Below, one piece after another: positions 41,851 to 50,783 of a stretch of 64,000 nt of DNA (position 1 is its first letter; every line of letters starts with the position of its first letter). Under the pieces are notes generated by a model. It did not search any database and had not been told where the DNA came from. It saw nothing but the letters and a program-made list of their open reading frames with translations. Origin of the DNA: Pinibacter soli (lineage in GTDB: Bacteria > Bacteroidota > Bacteroidia > Chitinophagales > Chitinophagaceae); the NCBI RefSeq assembly GCF_029961145.1, contig NZ_JASBRG010000007.1, positions 1,344,155-1,408,154 of the forward strand, in the 5' to 3' direction. The position numbers and the translations under genes are program-made.

Positions 41851-41856
41851 AATCAC

Positions 41857-42336
41857 ATGACTAAACACCCCGTATACACAATCGGTCACGGCACACGTAC
41901 AATCGAAGAATTCATTGAACTATTGAAGCAGTTTGATATTCAATACCTGATCGATGTGCGCTCTATTCCCTACTCTAAATACAATCCTCAATTCATAGCC
42001 AGGAAACTTGCTGATACATTGAAAGACAATAATATCATTTACCTCTTCATGGGAGAAGCGCTTGGCGGAAGACCCGCGAACAGTAAGTTTTACGATGAAA
42101 AAGGAAAGGTGAATTACGATTTGTTAGCCGAAAGCGAGGCTTTTAGAAACGGTATCAAAAGAATTGAAACGGCTTACGAAAAAAATATCAAGGTCGCAAT
42201 AATGTGCAGCGAAAGCAAACCTTCTGAATGCCATCGTAGTAAATTGATTGGCAAAGTGCTGAATGAAATGAACGTTAACGTGCAGCATATTGATGAGAAC
42301 GGGGAGTTACAATCGCAGAAAGAAATTGGGAATTAG
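41857..42336 (+). CDS. DUF488 family protein
   Basis: 159 residues. YTIGHGTRTIEEFIELLKQFDIQYLIDVRSIPYSKYNPQF, ALGGRP, and the C-terminal MCSESKPSECHRSKLIGKVL are diagnostic of DUF488. The Cys-x5-Cys-His-Arg arrangement could be a metal or redox site. Cytoplasmic; function unsettled. Single gene. Confidence 0.92.
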   Translation: MTKHPVYTIGHGTRTIEEFIELLKQFDIQYLIDVRSIPYSKYNPQFIARKLADTLKDNNIIYLFMGEALGGRPANSKFYDEKGKVNYDLLAESEAFRNGIKRIETAYEKNIKVAIMCSESKPSECHRSKLIGKVLNEMNVNVQHIDENGELQSQKEIGN

Positions 42337-42378
42337 GGATTGGGATGCACCTCGTGCAGACAAGGCAATACATTGTCT

Positions 42379-42681
42379 CTACATCTGATCTACGGCCATT
42401 TTCAACTGCTTCGCCTGCACCACTCCACTCTGGCGATACATTACTTTACCGTTTTTAAATATCATGATCGTAGGAACTCCTTGTATATTGTAGGCAGTAG
42501 CGACATTCGGATTTTTATCGACATCTATTTTTATAATGGTGGCATTATCGCCAACCATGTCCTTCAATTCTTTAAGAATGGGCGGCATCATTTTACAAGG
42601 ACCGCACCACTCTGCAAAAAAATCTACCACCACGGGTTTGCTGCCATTTATAAGATTACCAAAGCTTTGATTTCCATCCAT
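42379..42681 (-). CDS. trxA: thioredoxin
   Basis: 100 residues. Active-site WCGPC at 25-29 (VVVDFFAEWCGPCKMMPPIL), cis-Pro in GVPTIMIFKNGK. No signal peptide, so cytoplasmic disulfide reductase. Convergent with DUF488, 43 bases apart. Slightly short at the N-terminus but all catalytic parts are present. Confidence 0.95.
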   Translation of the reverse strand: MDGNQSFGNLINGSKPVVVDFFAEWCGPCKMMPPILKELKDMVGDNATIIKIDVDKNPNVATAYNIQGVPTIMIFKNGKVMYRQSGVVQAKQLKMAVDQM

Positions 42682-42703
42682 AACATCAATTTAATTTATT
42701 TGT

Positions 42704-42742
42704 GAAAAAAACTATACCAAGCAGTTTTTTATACTGCCTGGT
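42704..42742 (-). terminator. GH36 gene terminator
   Basis: On the minus strand ACCAGGCAG-tataaaaaa-CTGCTTGGT followed by TATAGTTTTTTT, 40 bases after the GH36 stop. Confidence 0.7.
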
Positions 42743-42781
42743 AATTTCTGTGCAGATTGCAGTAACCGCAAAAATGCTTAT

Positions 42782-44932
42782 TTACGGAGCTTCTGTTATT
42801 TCAATTACAGTACTTGTCAACTCTCTGCCAGAACTCGGATTGATGCCCACTTTCATCAGATAGTCGCCTGTAAATGTTTTACCATTTTCTGGAACAGATG
42901 AGTTGTTACCCGGAAAAAGATTCGTTTCTTTTACAGTGTATTTTTTTGCAGGATTAAGACCTTGCAGCTTCACTGCTTCCCAGCTTTTTCCGTAGAGGAA
43001 ATTGAGGTTGTATGCGAAGACAACTGCTTTGTTTTTTGCATCGTTAGAATACATTAACACTGCGCGGCTTTCCTCGTAAGGAGAAACAAGTTTGTACAAA
43101 TTACCGTGCAAGATAACATCACTCAGGCGTTTGTAATTCTTAACCGCTTCCTGGCTGAAAGCAAATTCATTGGCGTTCATTTTCTCCACATCGATATCGT
43201 AGCCGAGCTTTCCCATCATTGCAACATCCGTGCGGAATTTGAGTGATTGTTTACCCCATGATGTAATGTGATTAGCAATGGTGTTTGCAGGAAAAAAGTA
43301 AGAGTAGCCCCACTGTATAAACACGCGGTCTACTGCATTCGTATTATCACTTGGCCAAAATTCTGTAAAGTATTTTAATGCACCGTAATCCGTTCTGCCG
43401 CCACCACCCGAGCAAAGCATTATCGGGAGTGTAGGATATTTTTGTCTGAGCCTGTCTAGGATGCTATACAAACTTCTTACATACTCAATATACATATGCG
43501 ATTGCTTGTTCTTTAAATATGGCGAGTATGTATTTGTCATCATCCTATTGCAATCCCATTTGATATATGCAATGCCCGGATTCTTCGTCATCATATCGTC
43601 CACTATATTGTACACAAATTCTTTTACCTCAGGATTTGTAAGGTCAAGTACTAATTGATTACGATAATAATCTTCATCGCGATTAGGAAGTTTCAGTATC
43701 CAGTCAGGATGTTTTTCATACAATTCACTTTTGGGGTTCACCATTTCAGGTTCTATCCAAATGCCAAATTTCACACCTTTGCTTTCTGCATCCTTTACCA
43801 AATACCCGAGACCGTTTGGCAATTTTGTTTTATTCTCCTGCCAGTCGCCAAGGCCCGCGTGATCATTCTTGCGTGGATACTTGTTGGCGAACCAACCGTC
43901 ATCCAACAGGAACATATCAACGCCTAATTTCTTTGTATCGGTAAACAAACCAGAGAGTTTTTTTTCATCAAAATCAAATTGTGTAGACTCCCAGTTGTTG
44001 AGCAACGTAAGGCGACTTCCGTTTCCATCGAGTACGCCATAGTTTCTTGCCCATGAATGCAGGCTTCTGCTTGCTTCACCTTTACCGTTGTGAGAGTATG
44101 TGAAAATGAATGCCGGTGTTATAAACACTTCGTCGGATTTCAATGAATATTCTGAAGCAAAAGGATTAATGCCAGAGATCACACGCAGATCATTTTTCTC
44201 ATCCACATCAAAGGTGAATTGAAAGTTGCCGGTCCATGCTAATGTACCTGCAATTACTTCTCCGCTTGTTTCATCTGCTTGTTTGTTAAGCGCAAGGAAG
44301 AAAGTTGGCGTTGCGTACATATCGGCACGGGTGCCGAGTTTGGTATCGATGGTCTTAATACCGTTTGTTAATTTGCCTTCCTGCATGCGCATTTCAGCGG
44401 CCCAATCTCCGTGGAACTGGGTGAGCCAGTAATCGTTTGCACTAAAATGCAACATGGAAGAAGCATATCGTGTTAACAGCACATCCTTCTTTTCAGTCTG
44501 CTTGATTTCTGTCCATTCTTTGAATGTATTTTCTTTGAAATAACTTTCAAAATGCAATACTACTGTTACAGGATATTGATTGTCTTTTAAAACTATGGAA
44601 GTGTGAGAAACATCTCCTTGTTTATCTGTTTTTGAACTTTCGTATTTCAGCTCTAGCGAAGGATTGCCATCCGCATGCACTATTCTGATTGCAGGTTCAA
44701 ATAGGTTGTTTGTTCCGGCAGGAATATAACTTTCTTTGCCTTCGGCAAATAACTGAGCATAGGCATCGCCACCAATCAACTTTTCACCAAAATAACTCTG
44801 GTACAGCTTACCATCATTTTTCACAGAAAAAACCATTGCAGCATCCTGCGTTTCAATAATGATCTTTTGTTGCTGGGCAAAGCCATTCACCGCAAACAAG
44901 AATGTCAGCGATAAAACGAGTGTTCTCTTCAT
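42782..44932 (-). CDS. GH36 alpha-galactosidase
   Basis: 716 residues with signal peptide (LVLSLTFLFAVNGFAQ). N-terminal beta-sandwich, then a TIM barrel with FLLDDGWFANKYPRKNDHAGLGDW, GVKFGIWIEPEMVNPKSELY, nucleophile Asp in GIAYIKWDCNRMM, CSGGGGRTDYGALKYFTEFWPSDNTNAVDR with the acid/base Asp in FWPSDN. Full length for family GH36. Removes terminal alpha-galactose in the periplasm. Single gene, divergent from fabF. Confidence 0.94.
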   Translation of the reverse strand: MKRTLVLSLTFLFAVNGFAQQQKIIIETQDAAMVFSVKNDGKLYQSYFGEKLIGGDAYAQLFAEGKESYIPAGTNNLFEPAIRIVHADGNPSLELKYESSKTDKQGDVSHTSIVLKDNQYPVTVVLHFESYFKENTFKEWTEIKQTEKKDVLLTRYASSMLHFSANDYWLTQFHGDWAAEMRMQEGKLTNGIKTIDTKLGTRADMYATPTFFLALNKQADETSGEVIAGTLAWTGNFQFTFDVDEKNDLRVISGINPFASEYSLKSDEVFITPAFIFTYSHNGKGEASRSLHSWARNYGVLDGNGSRLTLLNNWESTQFDFDEKKLSGLFTDTKKLGVDMFLLDDGWFANKYPRKNDHAGLGDWQENKTKLPNGLGYLVKDAESKGVKFGIWIEPEMVNPKSELYEKHPDWILKLPNRDEDYYRNQLVLDLTNPEVKEFVYNIVDDMMTKNPGIAYIKWDCNRMMTNTYSPYLKNKQSHMYIEYVRSLYSILDRLRQKYPTLPIMLCSGGGGRTDYGALKYFTEFWPSDNTNAVDRVFIQWGYSYFFPANTIANHITSWGKQSLKFRTDVAMMGKLGYDIDVEKMNANEFAFSQEAVKNYKRLSDVILHGNLYKLVSPYEESRAVLMYSNDAKNKAVVFAYNLNFLYGKSWEAVKLQGLNPAKKYTVKETNLFPGNNSSVPENGKTFTGDYLMKVGINPSSGRELTSTVIEITEAP

Positions 44933-45199
44933 TTGATTACTTTAAGAAATTTATGTAATGTACTATGTGAAAACTCTCAATATAAACATCAATTGAATGT
45001 TACCAAATAAAAATGCAGGATAATTTATATAAATCGTGCTTGCGAAGGGAAAAACGAAAAATACGGTAAATACTTTTGATTTAATACAATATACCATAAA
45101 ACGAGAAAGACAAAATATACCAACCGGTATTTTATTAAAAAATAATTTCATACATTTGCGGCGGCTTATCCTATCTCATTCTAAAATTAAATACACTTC
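44933..45199. other. divergent promoter region of GH36 and fabF
   Basis: AT-rich 270 bases. Holds the presumed promoters of both genes. The palindrome-like ACCAACCGGTATTTT near 45119 is the only other distinct feature. Confidence 0.5.
45151..45158 (+). promoter_or_regulatory. possible fabF promoter -7 element
   Basis: TACATTTG fits TAnnTTTG, 41 bases before the ATG. No clear -33 TTG partner at the usual spacing. Confidence 0.4.
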
Positions 45200-46450
45200 A
45201 TGTCAATGAAAAGAGTTGTAATTACCGGTATGGGAGCGTTAACTCCTATTGGTAACAATTTGAAAGATTTTTGTGCTGCACTTGAAAATGGCGTTAGTGG
45301 TGCCGCTCCTATTACCAAGTTTGATGCTTCTAAATTCAAAACAAGATTTGCTTGCGAACTTAAGAATTTCGATCCGCTCTCTTTTATAGAAAAATCTGAG
45401 GCAAGAAAATACGACCTCTTTACACAGTACGCAGTTATCTCAACAGAAGAGGCTATTAAACACGCTCAGATTGATTTCAACAAATTGAACAGAAACCGTA
45501 TTGGCGTTATCTGGGGTTCAGGTAACGGTGGTATTGGCACGTTTGAAACACAAGTGGCAGAGTTTGAAAAAGGTGATGGTACGCCGCACTTCAACCCGTT
45601 CTTTATTCCTAAAATGATCGTGGATATTGCATCTGGTATCATTTCGATCAAGCATGGCCTGCGTGGTGTAAACTTCACCACAGTGTCGGCATGTGCTACA
45701 TCTAACACCGCTATCATTGACGCGTTTAATTATATCAAATGGGGTAAGGCAGATATGATCATCACCGGTGGATCTGAAGCACCAATCACAAAATCTGGTA
45801 TGGGCGGATTTAATGCAGCAAAAGCATTGTCTACGTATAATGATGATCCGGCAAAAGCTTCACGTCCGTTTGATGTAAAACGCAATGGCTTTGTGATGGG
45901 CGAAGGTTCAGGCACTTTGATTCTTGAAAGCCTTGAACACGCATTGGAAAGGGGCGCACCAATCATTGCCGAAGTTGCGGGAGGCGGTATGGCTGCCGAT
46001 GCGTATCATCTGACAGGCACGCACCCTGAGGGCGAAGGTGCTTACCTGGGTATGCTGGAAGCAATGAGCGATGCTGGCATTTCTGCTTCCGACATTGATT
46101 ACCTGAACGTACACGCAACTTCTACTCCTCTTGGTGATAGCAGCGAATTGAAAGCCGTGCAAAGAGTATTTACCGATAAATCGAAATTACATATCAGCGC
46201 TACTAAATCCATGACTGGGCACTTGCTTGGCGCAGCGGGTGCGGTTGAAGCGATCGCTTGTGTGAATGCTATTGTAAATGGTATTATTCCTCCAACAATC
46301 AACACAGAGAATGTGCAGCCTGAGTTTGCAGATGCTTATGATTATACCTTAGGCAAAGCTGTTAGAAAGAACGTGAACTATGCCATGAGCAACACGTTTG
46401 GCTTTGGCGGTCACATTGCGACGACGGTGTTTAAGAAGTATGAACCGTAG
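45200..46450 (+). CDS. fabF: beta-ketoacyl-ACP synthase II
   Basis: 416 residues, thiolase fold. Catalytic Cys165 in TTVSACATSN, His305 in LNVHATSTPLGD, Lys336 and His341 in TKSMTGHLLGAAGAVE. Elongates fatty acyl-ACP by condensation with malonyl-ACP, cytoplasmic. No acpP gene precedes it here, unlike the common arrangement. Start ATG 45200; MKRVV two codons later is an alternative. Confidence 0.96.
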   Translation: MSMKRVVITGMGALTPIGNNLKDFCAALENGVSGAAPITKFDASKFKTRFACELKNFDPLSFIEKSEARKYDLFTQYAVISTEEAIKHAQIDFNKLNRNRIGVIWGSGNGGIGTFETQVAEFEKGDGTPHFNPFFIPKMIVDIASGIISIKHGLRGVNFTTVSACATSNTAIIDAFNYIKWGKADMIITGGSEAPITKSGMGGFNAAKALSTYNDDPAKASRPFDVKRNGFVMGEGSGTLILESLEHALERGAPIIAEVAGGGMAADAYHLTGTHPEGEGAYLGMLEAMSDAGISASDIDYLNVHATSTPLGDSSELKAVQRVFTDKSKLHISATKSMTGHLLGAAGAVEAIACVNAIVNGIIPPTINTENVQPEFADAYDYTLGKAVRKNVNYAMSNTFGFGGHIATTVFKKYEP

Positions 46451-46462
46451 CCACACTAAGTT

Positions 46463-46552
46463 TTACCACTAAGACACTAAGGATACTAAGACTCACTAAG
46501 AATTGTTTTAAATTTAGAAGTCTTTTAGTGAAACTTAGTGTCTTAGTGGTAA
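46463..46552. repeat. hairpin of TTACCACTAAGACACTAAG arms
   Basis: TTACCACTAAGACACTAAG at 46463-46481 has an exact reverse complement at 46534-46552. Directly after the fabF stop; may double as a terminator for fabF and the convergent Gre-like gene. Confidence 0.75.
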
Positions 46553-46576
46553 TAAAAATATTGCAATGTGGAGAAG

Positions 46577-47026
46577 CTATTCAATTGTATCAACAACATA
46601 TCTCACTCCATTCATCACCGCATTCTCTTGCAACTTTAACCCCATCAACTGCTTACCAAGCGGTGATTGCGGCGACAATGCAACAACAGTTTGATCGCTG
46701 ACTTTTATTTTACCAAGCGCTATACTAACAAACAAATATCCACGGTCTGTTTTTACAAGACTACCTTTAATAATAGACTCGCTGGCCCCGACCATTGAAA
46801 ACTTTTCCAGTTGTGCTTTTTGTTCAAGCAGGTCGGTCATTTGTTTGCTCACATTTTCCTGTTCTATATGAAGCATCGCTCTTGCCGTTTCGTATTTATC
46901 ACCTGCAGTGCTTTTTGTTTCGTTTTTAATACTCTCTCTTAAATCATCCAACGTTCTTTGGACATCGGTAATTCTTTGAGAAACAATGCTCATGCACTGT
47001 ATATACACCCGTTCTTTAAAAGTCAT
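46577..47026 (-). CDS. Gre-factor-like protein
   Basis: 149 residues. N-terminal antiparallel helices (ITDVQRTLDDLRESIKNETKSTAGDKYETARAMLHIEQENVSKQMTDLLEQKAQLEKF) followed by a small beta domain ending VVALSPQSPLGKQLMGLKLQENAVMNGVRYVVDTIE, the order of GreA/GreB (coiled coil then FKBP-like domain). The tip motif KSTAGDKYETARAM retains acidic residues (D, E) as in transcript-cleavage factors. Convergent with fabF. Possible RNA-polymerase-binding regulator; not demonstrated. Confidence 0.65.
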   Translation of the reverse strand: MTFKERVYIQCMSIVSQRITDVQRTLDDLRESIKNETKSTAGDKYETARAMLHIEQENVSKQMTDLLEQKAQLEKFSMVGASESIIKGSLVKTDRGYLFVSIALGKIKVSDQTVVALSPQSPLGKQLMGLKLQENAVMNGVRYVVDTIE

Positions 47027-47196
47027 TTCAATAATTTCATGTCCTTCAAAATTAATTGTTTGAAAATAAAAAGGCTCTGGTAAGTTCAGCCTTTCGTTCC
47101 GCCAAACTCACCAAAGCCACAAATTATGTACGCTGTCGCTAACTCCTAATTCCTAATTTCTAATTTCTAGATTCTAATTTCTAGTTCCTAATTTCT
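47027..47196. repeat. intergenic with TAATTCCTAATTTC tract
   Basis: 47144-47195 is a run of taattcctaatttctaattt variants, one of several in the window (48344, 49085, 49259, 50749, 63416). Confidence 0.5.
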
Positions 47197-47643
47197 CTAT
47201 ATCCCTGTATTCACTTTCACTTCCTTACCGTTCTTATCGAAATACAAATACTTCTTTTCGATTCCTTTTTTTAGATTGTAACGATAGTAGTGGCTATTCT
47301 TATTGTCAACCACATAATCCGTAGCAGTCACTTCCCAATCTTTGAAACGGCTCTTATTAAATGACTCTTTAATTTCCCCGGGTATGTCGGCCTTTGCCAC
47401 CTGCGTTTCTGTGTTGTTCCATATACCGTCTACATTAAAATGGGCTTCATAACTTTTTCCGTGTTCTTTAAACTTCACGGTATAATTCGAGACGTTATTG
47501 TCCCAATCAACATTAGTGGCGGCAGGATATTTTTCCGAAAAGCTTTTTTTAGCTTTGTCAGGAATGCTAACTACCTGAGCTTCACATAGATTGGTTGCCA
47601 ATAAGGTAATGGCTACAAAAAAAGACAAAATTGTAAGTTTCAT
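47197..47643 (-). CDS. PepSY-like secreted protein (copy 1)
   Basis: 148 residues from ATG 47643 (MKLTILSFFVAITLLATNLCEAQV); upstream in-frame start is weaker. Mature part: IPDKAKKSFSEKYPAATNVDWDNNVSNYTVKFKEHGKSYEAHFNVDGIWNNTETQVA..., two PepSY-like repeats of the Bacteroidetes DUF2874 type. Periplasmic, ligand unknown. Paralogue of the gene at 48635, same length, both lying around the MITE-like element. Confidence 0.85.
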   Translation of the reverse strand: MKLTILSFFVAITLLATNLCEAQVVSIPDKAKKSFSEKYPAATNVDWDNNVSNYTVKFKEHGKSYEAHFNVDGIWNNTETQVAKADIPGEIKESFNKSRFKDWEVTATDYVVDNKNSHYYRYNLKKGIEKKYLYFDKNGKEVKVNTGI

Positions 47644-47795
47644 AAATCTGGTTTTAATGGTAAACAAATTAGTTCCCCACAGCACTGTGGAGGTATTTAT
47701 CAAAGGTTTATCCGAGTAAATGCAAAAACCTTACCGTGCCATGATTGAGGAATTCTGGTACATTTTTTACAATAGATTTACAAAAAACTCAACTC

Positions 47796-48233
47796 ATGCC
47801 ATCGCAGAATTACAGTAACCACTCGAAGTACTATCCTGCCCATCATTTTGTGTTCTATCCTATTATTTTACTGGCAACTATTTTTAGTGTTCGATGCGGT
47901 TTTAAGCACCCCGAACAACATTATCTCTGGATGACGATTGCAGTAGCATTTCTTGTTATCGGATGGCTGTCTTTTATGTTGAGACAACATTATGCGTTGA
48001 ACAATCAAAACAGGATTGTGCGACTGGAAATGCGTTTGCGTTATTTTATTTTGACCAATAAAAAAATGGACGAACTGGAGAGCAAACTAAGTTTCGGTCA
48101 AATTGCAGCACTACGTTTCGCGTCTGATGAAGAGTTATTGTCTCTCATAGATAAAACCCTTAAGGAAAAGTTATCTCCAAACGCGATAAAGAAATCGATT
48201 AAAAATTGGGTGGCGGATGATATGAGAGTTTAG
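47796..48233 (+). CDS. DUF6526 family membrane protein
   Basis: 145 residues from ATG 47796 (MPSQNYSNHSKYYPAHHFVFYP). Two membrane spans (about 16-33 and 46-62), then a cytoplasmic helix LNNQNRIVRLEMRLRYFILTNKKMDELESKLSFGQIAALRFASDEELLSLIDKTLKE, the characteristic DUF6526 pattern. Function unknown. Divergent from PepSY copy 1. Confidence 0.8.
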   Translation: MPSQNYSNHSKYYPAHHFVFYPIILLATIFSVRCGFKHPEQHYLWMTIAVAFLVIGWLSFMLRQHYALNNQNRIVRLEMRLRYFILTNKKMDELESKLSFGQIAALRFASDEELLSLIDKTLKEKLSPNAIKKSIKNWVADDMRV

Positions 48234-48634
48234 GCAGGAATTAGTTAAGGGCAGTTAGCTGCGATTAAATGGTAATCATCGAGTCTGTCAAATAAAGCTT
48301 CAACAAACTCAGTTTGCACCTCCCTTGGATCACTTACACCCTTCTAATTCCTAATTCAATGTCGTTTAGTTAAGCAACTTTTCAATTACTTGGTAGCTAT
48401 ATTCAGGAAAGAAAGACCGCTTGTCATCCCGACGAAGGAGGGATCTGCGTGATTGTTTACGCATAGTGTTCATTAGTGTTAAGCCCAGATCCCTCGTTCC
48501 TCGGGATGACAGTGAGATGCTTTTGTTTTTTCAAACACCTTAACTAAATGACATTGAATTCCTAATTCCTAGTTTCTAATCCGAACCAAATCCCAGCCAA
48601 CGTGTTATAAGTTTGTTATTGAAAACAAACATTT
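48234..48634. other. intergenic, occupied by the MITE-like element
   Basis: Non-coding 400 bases before PepSY copy 2; apart from the element and TAATTCCTAATTC tracts on both sides nothing was recognised. Confidence 0.5.
48353..48560. mobile_element. MITE-like element with 22-base terminal inverted repeats
   Basis: Left terminus AATTCAATGTCGTTTAGTTA and right terminus CTTAACTAAATGACATTGAA are reverse complements over 22 bases with one mismatch. Inside sits a second, longer inverted pair, TGTCATCCCGACGAAGGAGG at 48422 and CTCGTTCCTCGGGATGACA ending 48511. No coding capacity. About 208 bases. Confidence 0.65.
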
Positions 48635-49081
48635 ATGAGACTTACAATTCTGTCTTTTTTTGCTGCCTGTATGTTATTGGTAACCAATTTATGCAGTGCG
48701 CAAGTAGTTAATATTCCAGATAAAGCAAAAGAGGGTTTTGCGAAAAAGTACCCTAATGCCACTGATGTGAAATGGAGCAACAATGTATCGAACTATACAG
48801 CCAAGTTCAAGCAAAACGACAAACCCTATATAGCCCATTACAATATTGATGGCTCATGGGACAACACCGAAACTGAGATCGACAAAAGCGATCTGTCAAA
48901 GGACGTTAACGAAGCTTTTACCAAAAGCCGCTTCTCGGATTGGAAGGTCCTCTCGACAGATTTTGTAGAGGATAGTAAAGGACAAAGTCTTTATCGTTTC
49001 AACCTTAAAAATGGAATCGAAAAGAAGTATTTGTATTTCGATAAAACGGGGAAGGAAATAAAGGCAAATTCGGGACTGTAG
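48635..49081 (+). CDS. PepSY-like secreted protein (copy 2)
   Basis: 148 residues. MRLTILSFFAACMLLVTNLCSAQVV signal peptide, then IPDKAKEGFAKKYPNATDVKWSNNVSNYTAKFKQNDKPYIAHYNIDGSWDNTETEIDKSDLSKDVNEAFTKSRFSDWKV..., clearly homologous along its length to the gene at 47197. Recent-looking duplicate in opposite orientation. Periplasmic; role unknown. Confidence 0.88.
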   Translation: MRLTILSFFAACMLLVTNLCSAQVVNIPDKAKEGFAKKYPNATDVKWSNNVSNYTAKFKQNDKPYIAHYNIDGSWDNTETEIDKSDLSKDVNEAFTKSRFSDWKVLSTDFVEDSKGQSLYRFNLKNGIEKKYLYFDKTGKEIKANSGL

Positions 49082-49084
49082 ATC

Positions 49085-49293
49085 AATTAAGAATTGGGAA
49101 TTAAGAATTAAGAATTCTTAAGAACAAAGTCATTACGATAAAACGCGTAGATGCAAAGAAGGCATCGATAGTTTAAACTGTCGATGCCTTCTTATATTGC
49201 CTAAATTTTTGTTGCACGGGATGAAAGGTCAAAAATCAAATAACATCCTGCATCTAAAGAATTCTTAATTCTTAATTCTTAATTTCTAATTCT
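49085..49293. repeat. inverted AATTAAGAATT tracts around a hairpin
   Basis: 49085-49119 pairs with 49259-49293. Between them 49156-49193 is a near-perfect hairpin AAGAAGGCATCGA / TCGATGCCTTCTT, likely a bidirectional terminator for PepSY copy 2 and the convergent transporter. Confidence 0.65.
49156..49193. terminator. hairpin terminator candidate
   Basis: AAGAAGGCATCGAtAGTTT and AAACTgTCGATGCCTTCTT pair over about 18 bases; followed by TATATT only, so the U-tract is weak. Confidence 0.55.
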
Positions 49294-50558
49294 TCCTCCT
49301 TCACCACTGCTCTTATCTTCCGCGCAGTCCCTTTTTTCACTTCATAAAACTTATAGCCAAATAAAAAGATCACGAAATAGCAAACTATAGGAAGATAGTA
49401 TGCTTTGGCAACATCATGATTGGCGATTAGTCCCATGATGAAAGGGAAAAATGCTCCGCCTACAACGCCCATGGAAATGAATGGCGCAGCTTGTTGCGTA
49501 TGGCTTCCAAGATTTTTCAAACCTAAACTGAAAATGGTTGGGAACATAATGCTGAAGAAAAAGTTTATCATCAGCAATGCGATGTATGACGACCAACCCC
49601 AGCTTTGTGCGACGATCAAACACATTGCAATGCTACCCAAAGCAAAGTAGCTAAGCAATTTATTGGGCGCAATGTATTTCATAAGGAAGGTTCCTACAAA
49701 ACGGCCAAGTGCCATCATGCCCATAAATATTACCATAAAGTTGCCTGCCTTCTGATCAGTGAAACCCATTTTTTCGTGTCCGTAATTAATGAAGTAACTC
49801 CATGTTCCTGCTTGTGCAGCAACGTTGAAAAACTGCGCAATTGCGGCCCACACAAAGTGACGGTGTTGAAATAATTTTTTTCCAGGCTCTGTGTCTACAT
49901 TTTCTTTTTCGAGATCCGCTGCTGAAACAACATGTGGATCAACCAGCGCAGGCACTTTTACAAAAGCAAATGAAACTGCTACAAGAGCAATGAAACTGCC
50001 TATACCAACATACAACGCTTTCACAGAAGATAGATCGCCTGCAACTTCTGTATTGGCTCGCAATAAAAAGTAAGAACCCAACGCAGGACCAATCATGGTT
50101 CCTACGGCATTGAATGATTGTGCAAAATTGATGCGTCGATCACTTGCCCTTTGATCGCCAAGCGAAGCGACAAATGGGTGAGCTACGGTTTCAAGCGTTG
50201 CCATTCCACAACCTAAAATGAATAATGCTACTCTAAAGAAAGTGAAAGACTGTTCATTTGCCGCAGGCACAAATAAAAATGTTCCGGTGGCAAATAATAT
50301 AAGACCAAACAATACACCCGCCTTATACCCAAACTTTTTCATGAAAATGCCCGCGGGAATACTCATGACTGCATACGCGCCAAAGACAGATAATTGTATT
50401 AAACCGGAGTTGGCCTTGGATAAATTTAATACGTTTTGAAAGTGCTTGTTCAATACGTCGCTCATAGAATGGGCGATACCCCAAAGCATGAAAAGAGAAG
50501 TTACAAATACAAAAGTTACCAGAAATCTCTTCTCTGTGAAAGATATTTTATTCATCAT
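49272..50558 (-). CDS. FucP-type sugar MFS transporter
   Basis: 428 residues, twelve hydrophobic segments. FucP/GluP landmarks: FVTSLFMLWGIAHSMSDVLNKHFQNVLNLSKANSGLIQLSVFGAYAVMSIPAGIFMKKFGYKAG, ILGCGMATLETVAHPFVASLGDQRASDRRINFAQSFNAVGTMIGPALGSYFLL. Proton-coupled import of a sugar such as fucose, glucose, galactose or mannose; the neighbouring GH92 alpha-mannosidases make mannose plausible. Inner membrane. Confidence 0.9.
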   Translation of the reverse strand: MMNKISFTEKRFLVTFVFVTSLFMLWGIAHSMSDVLNKHFQNVLNLSKANSGLIQLSVFGAYAVMSIPAGIFMKKFGYKAGVLFGLILFATGTFLFVPAANEQSFTFFRVALFILGCGMATLETVAHPFVASLGDQRASDRRINFAQSFNAVGTMIGPALGSYFLLRANTEVAGDLSSVKALYVGIGSFIALVAVSFAFVKVPALVDPHVVSAADLEKENVDTEPGKKLFQHRHFVWAAIAQFFNVAAQAGTWSYFINYGHEKMGFTDQKAGNFMVIFMGMMALGRFVGTFLMKYIAPNKLLSYFALGSIAMCLIVAQSWGWSSYIALLMINFFFSIMFPTIFSLGLKNLGSHTQQAAPFISMGVVGGAFFPFIMGLIANHDVAKAYYLPIVCYFVIFLFGYKFYEVKKGTARKIRAVVKEEELEIKN

Positions 50559-50783
50559 ATAGTTTTGAATCGTTAATCGCGAATATAGAGAAAGAACGCT
50601 TTAAAAATTAAGAAGAATTAAGAATTCTTCTGTGTGACATTGTTAGTATGTGAAGGGACCACTTATGCAAAGGCATTACTTGCAACCATGTTTGAAATCC
50701 TGAACGGCAAATTTCTTTAAAAAACGAGAGTCACTCGCCGAGGAAACTAATTCTTAATTCCTAATTCTTAATTCTTAATTGAA
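50559..50783. other. intergenic between transporter and GH92
   Basis: 225 bases with AATTAAGAATT-type tracts at 50600-50636 and 50749-50780, which are mutually complementary. No gene. Confidence 0.45.
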
